A stretch of DNA of 64,000 bases from NCBI RefSeq assembly GCF_005887095.1, contig NZ_PNCI01000007.1, positions 62,001 through 126,000 of the forward strand, in the 5' to 3' direction. The translations under genes were made by a program, and so were the position numbers. The notes below the pieces were generated by a model. The model was given only the letters and a program-made list of their open reading frames with translations. It made no database searches and was not told where the DNA came from. Below, one piece after another: positions 63,247 through 64,000 of this stretch (position 1 is the stretch's first letter; each line of letters begins with the position of its first letter). The DNA is from Pseudoalteromonas rubra. Lineage in GTDB: Bacteria > Pseudomonadota > Gammaproteobacteria > Enterobacterales > Alteromonadaceae.

Positions 63247-64000
63247 TTGAGATTTTCCGAACTGGGTCTTGACCTGCGCTTTGAAAAACAATTAGAACAC
63301 CAGGGGATCACCACTCCTACCGAGATCCAGGCCCAGGCCATCCCAACCGCCCTTGCCGGGCACGATACCTTTGCACAGTCAAAAACCGGCTCAGGAAAAA
63401 CTCTGGCATTTTTGCTCCCAGCTGTTCAGCGCGTGATGAAACAAAAAGCGCTTAGCAAGCGAGATCCTCGTGTGTTGATCGTTGCACCAACGCGAGAACT
63501 GGCGACTCAGGTGTTTAACCAGTGCCGGTTACTCATTGCCGGCACCGCTATGTCGTGCACCAAAGTACTCGGCGGTGAGAACTTTAATGATCAGGTTAAA
63601 GCGCTTCGCAAAGACCCCCACTTTGTGATTGGTACACCGGGCCGGATCACGGACCATATAGAACAACGTAGCTTGCAGCTTCATGGCCTTGAGCTACTGA
63701 TCTTCGACGAAGCCGACCGTATGCTGGACCTGGGCTTTGAAAAGCAACTGTCGACCATTAACCAGGCGGCCGATCACCGACTTCGTCAGACCTTACTATT
63801 CTCAGCAACGCTTGAGCATGCTCAGATTGAGATCACGTCCAGAGATCTGCTCAAATCACCCAAGCGCATCCTGCTCAGTGGCAGCAACGAAAAGCATGAT
63901 GATATTCGTCAGGCAATGTATTTTGCCGACCACCTGGAGCACAAAGAGGCTTTGTTAAAGCACTTCGTACAACAGGATAACGTGAAGCAATGCATTATTT
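63247..64000 (+). CDS. DEAD-box RNA helicase, SrmB-like, 5' part
   Basis: Runs off the right edge after 251 codons. TTG start at 63247 with GGAGAAGAG upstream. Q motif TPTEIQAQAIP, Walker A SKTGSGKT, PTREL, DEADRMLDLGF and FSATLE are all seen. The later YFADHLEHKEALLKHF matches SrmB, which helps assemble the large ribosomal subunit. RhlE-type alternatives cannot be fully excluded without the C-terminus. Confidence 0.9.
   Translation, partial: MRFSELGLDLRFEKQLEHQGITTPTEIQAQAIPTALAGHDTFAQSKTGSGKTLAFLLPAVQRVMKQKALSKRDPRVLIVAPTRELATQVFNQCRLLIAGTAMSCTKVLGGENFNDQVKALRKDPHFVIGTPGRITDHIEQRSLQLHGLELLIFDEADRMLDLGFEKQLSTINQAADHRLRQTLLFSATLEHAQIEITSRDLLKSPKRILLSGSNEKHDDIRQAMYFADHLEHKEALLKHFVQQDNVKQCII

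Overview
The window is chromosomal DNA of a marine gammaproteobacterium, most likely Pseudoalteromonas or a close relative in the Alteromonadales. This is inferred from the lrp-ftsK-lolA-rarA-crcB-serS order, the rmf-fabA pair, the mixture of proteins, and an ATACCAATT-ended short repeat that I recall from this group. No rRNA or tRNA gene was seen.

Layout. 1-9.0 kb (minus strand): the 5' part of mfd, the putrescine genes aguB-aguA, a PilZ-like protein, a Cache-type chemoreceptor, an HDOD protein and alanine dehydrogenase. 9.1-16.0 kb (plus): lrp, ftsK, lolA, rarA, crcB and serS, with overlapping ends from ftsK to crcB. 16.5-19.7 kb: rmf facing fabA (which has a FabR-like operator), then an overlapping trio of a QueD-like protein, an M23 peptidase and an acyl-CoA thioesterase. 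20-27 kb: an acetyltransferase, an unknown protein, and a minus-strand operon (response regulator, MoxR, DUF58, TgpA-like transglutaminase, Na+/H+ antiporter-like carrier).

27371-34873 is a complete-looking filamentous (Inoviridae-type) prophage of about 7.5 kb, integrated at a chromosomal dif site. Its left end has two inverted Xer-box pairs that can fold into one hairpin, the CTXphi-type single-stranded attP. Its right end keeps a full dif-like site. It encodes two small ribbon-helix-helix-like regulators, each next to its own array of short repeats, a DEDD-type exonuclease, a Rep_trans replication initiator, an ssDNA-binding-type protein, tiny coat proteins of 78, 44 and 31 residues, a pIII-like adsorption protein with CTGPDCEP repeats, a pVI-like protein and Zot. 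It has no secretin gene, so export probably uses a host secretin. Three of its genes are shorter than 60 codons.

34.9-50.8 kb is ordinary chromosome: two periplasmic binding proteins, PhzF, MiaE, a sulfotransferase whose last codons lie in a 162-bp MITE-like repeat, MAPEG, SIMPL, malic enzyme, gamma-glutamyltransferase, rhombosortase, an S9 peptidase, a YeiH-type transporter and purK-purE. 50.9-64 kb is more accessory: two TetR regulators beside clear palindromic operators, a PepSY/DUF3649/DUF3325 iron-uptake-type operon behind a Fur-like box, a HPP membrane protein, a Wzx-like flippase, a TPR protein, a LysR regulator, a short Gly-Gly-leader peptide with a Cys-rich tail (candidate RiPP precursor), a secreted fibrinogen-like-domain protein, trhO and the start of an SrmB-like RNA helicase.

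The observations most worth a second look are the Xer-integrated prophage with its folded attP and small regulators, the exonuclease it carries, the candidate RiPP precursor, and the MITE at the sulfotransferase end.
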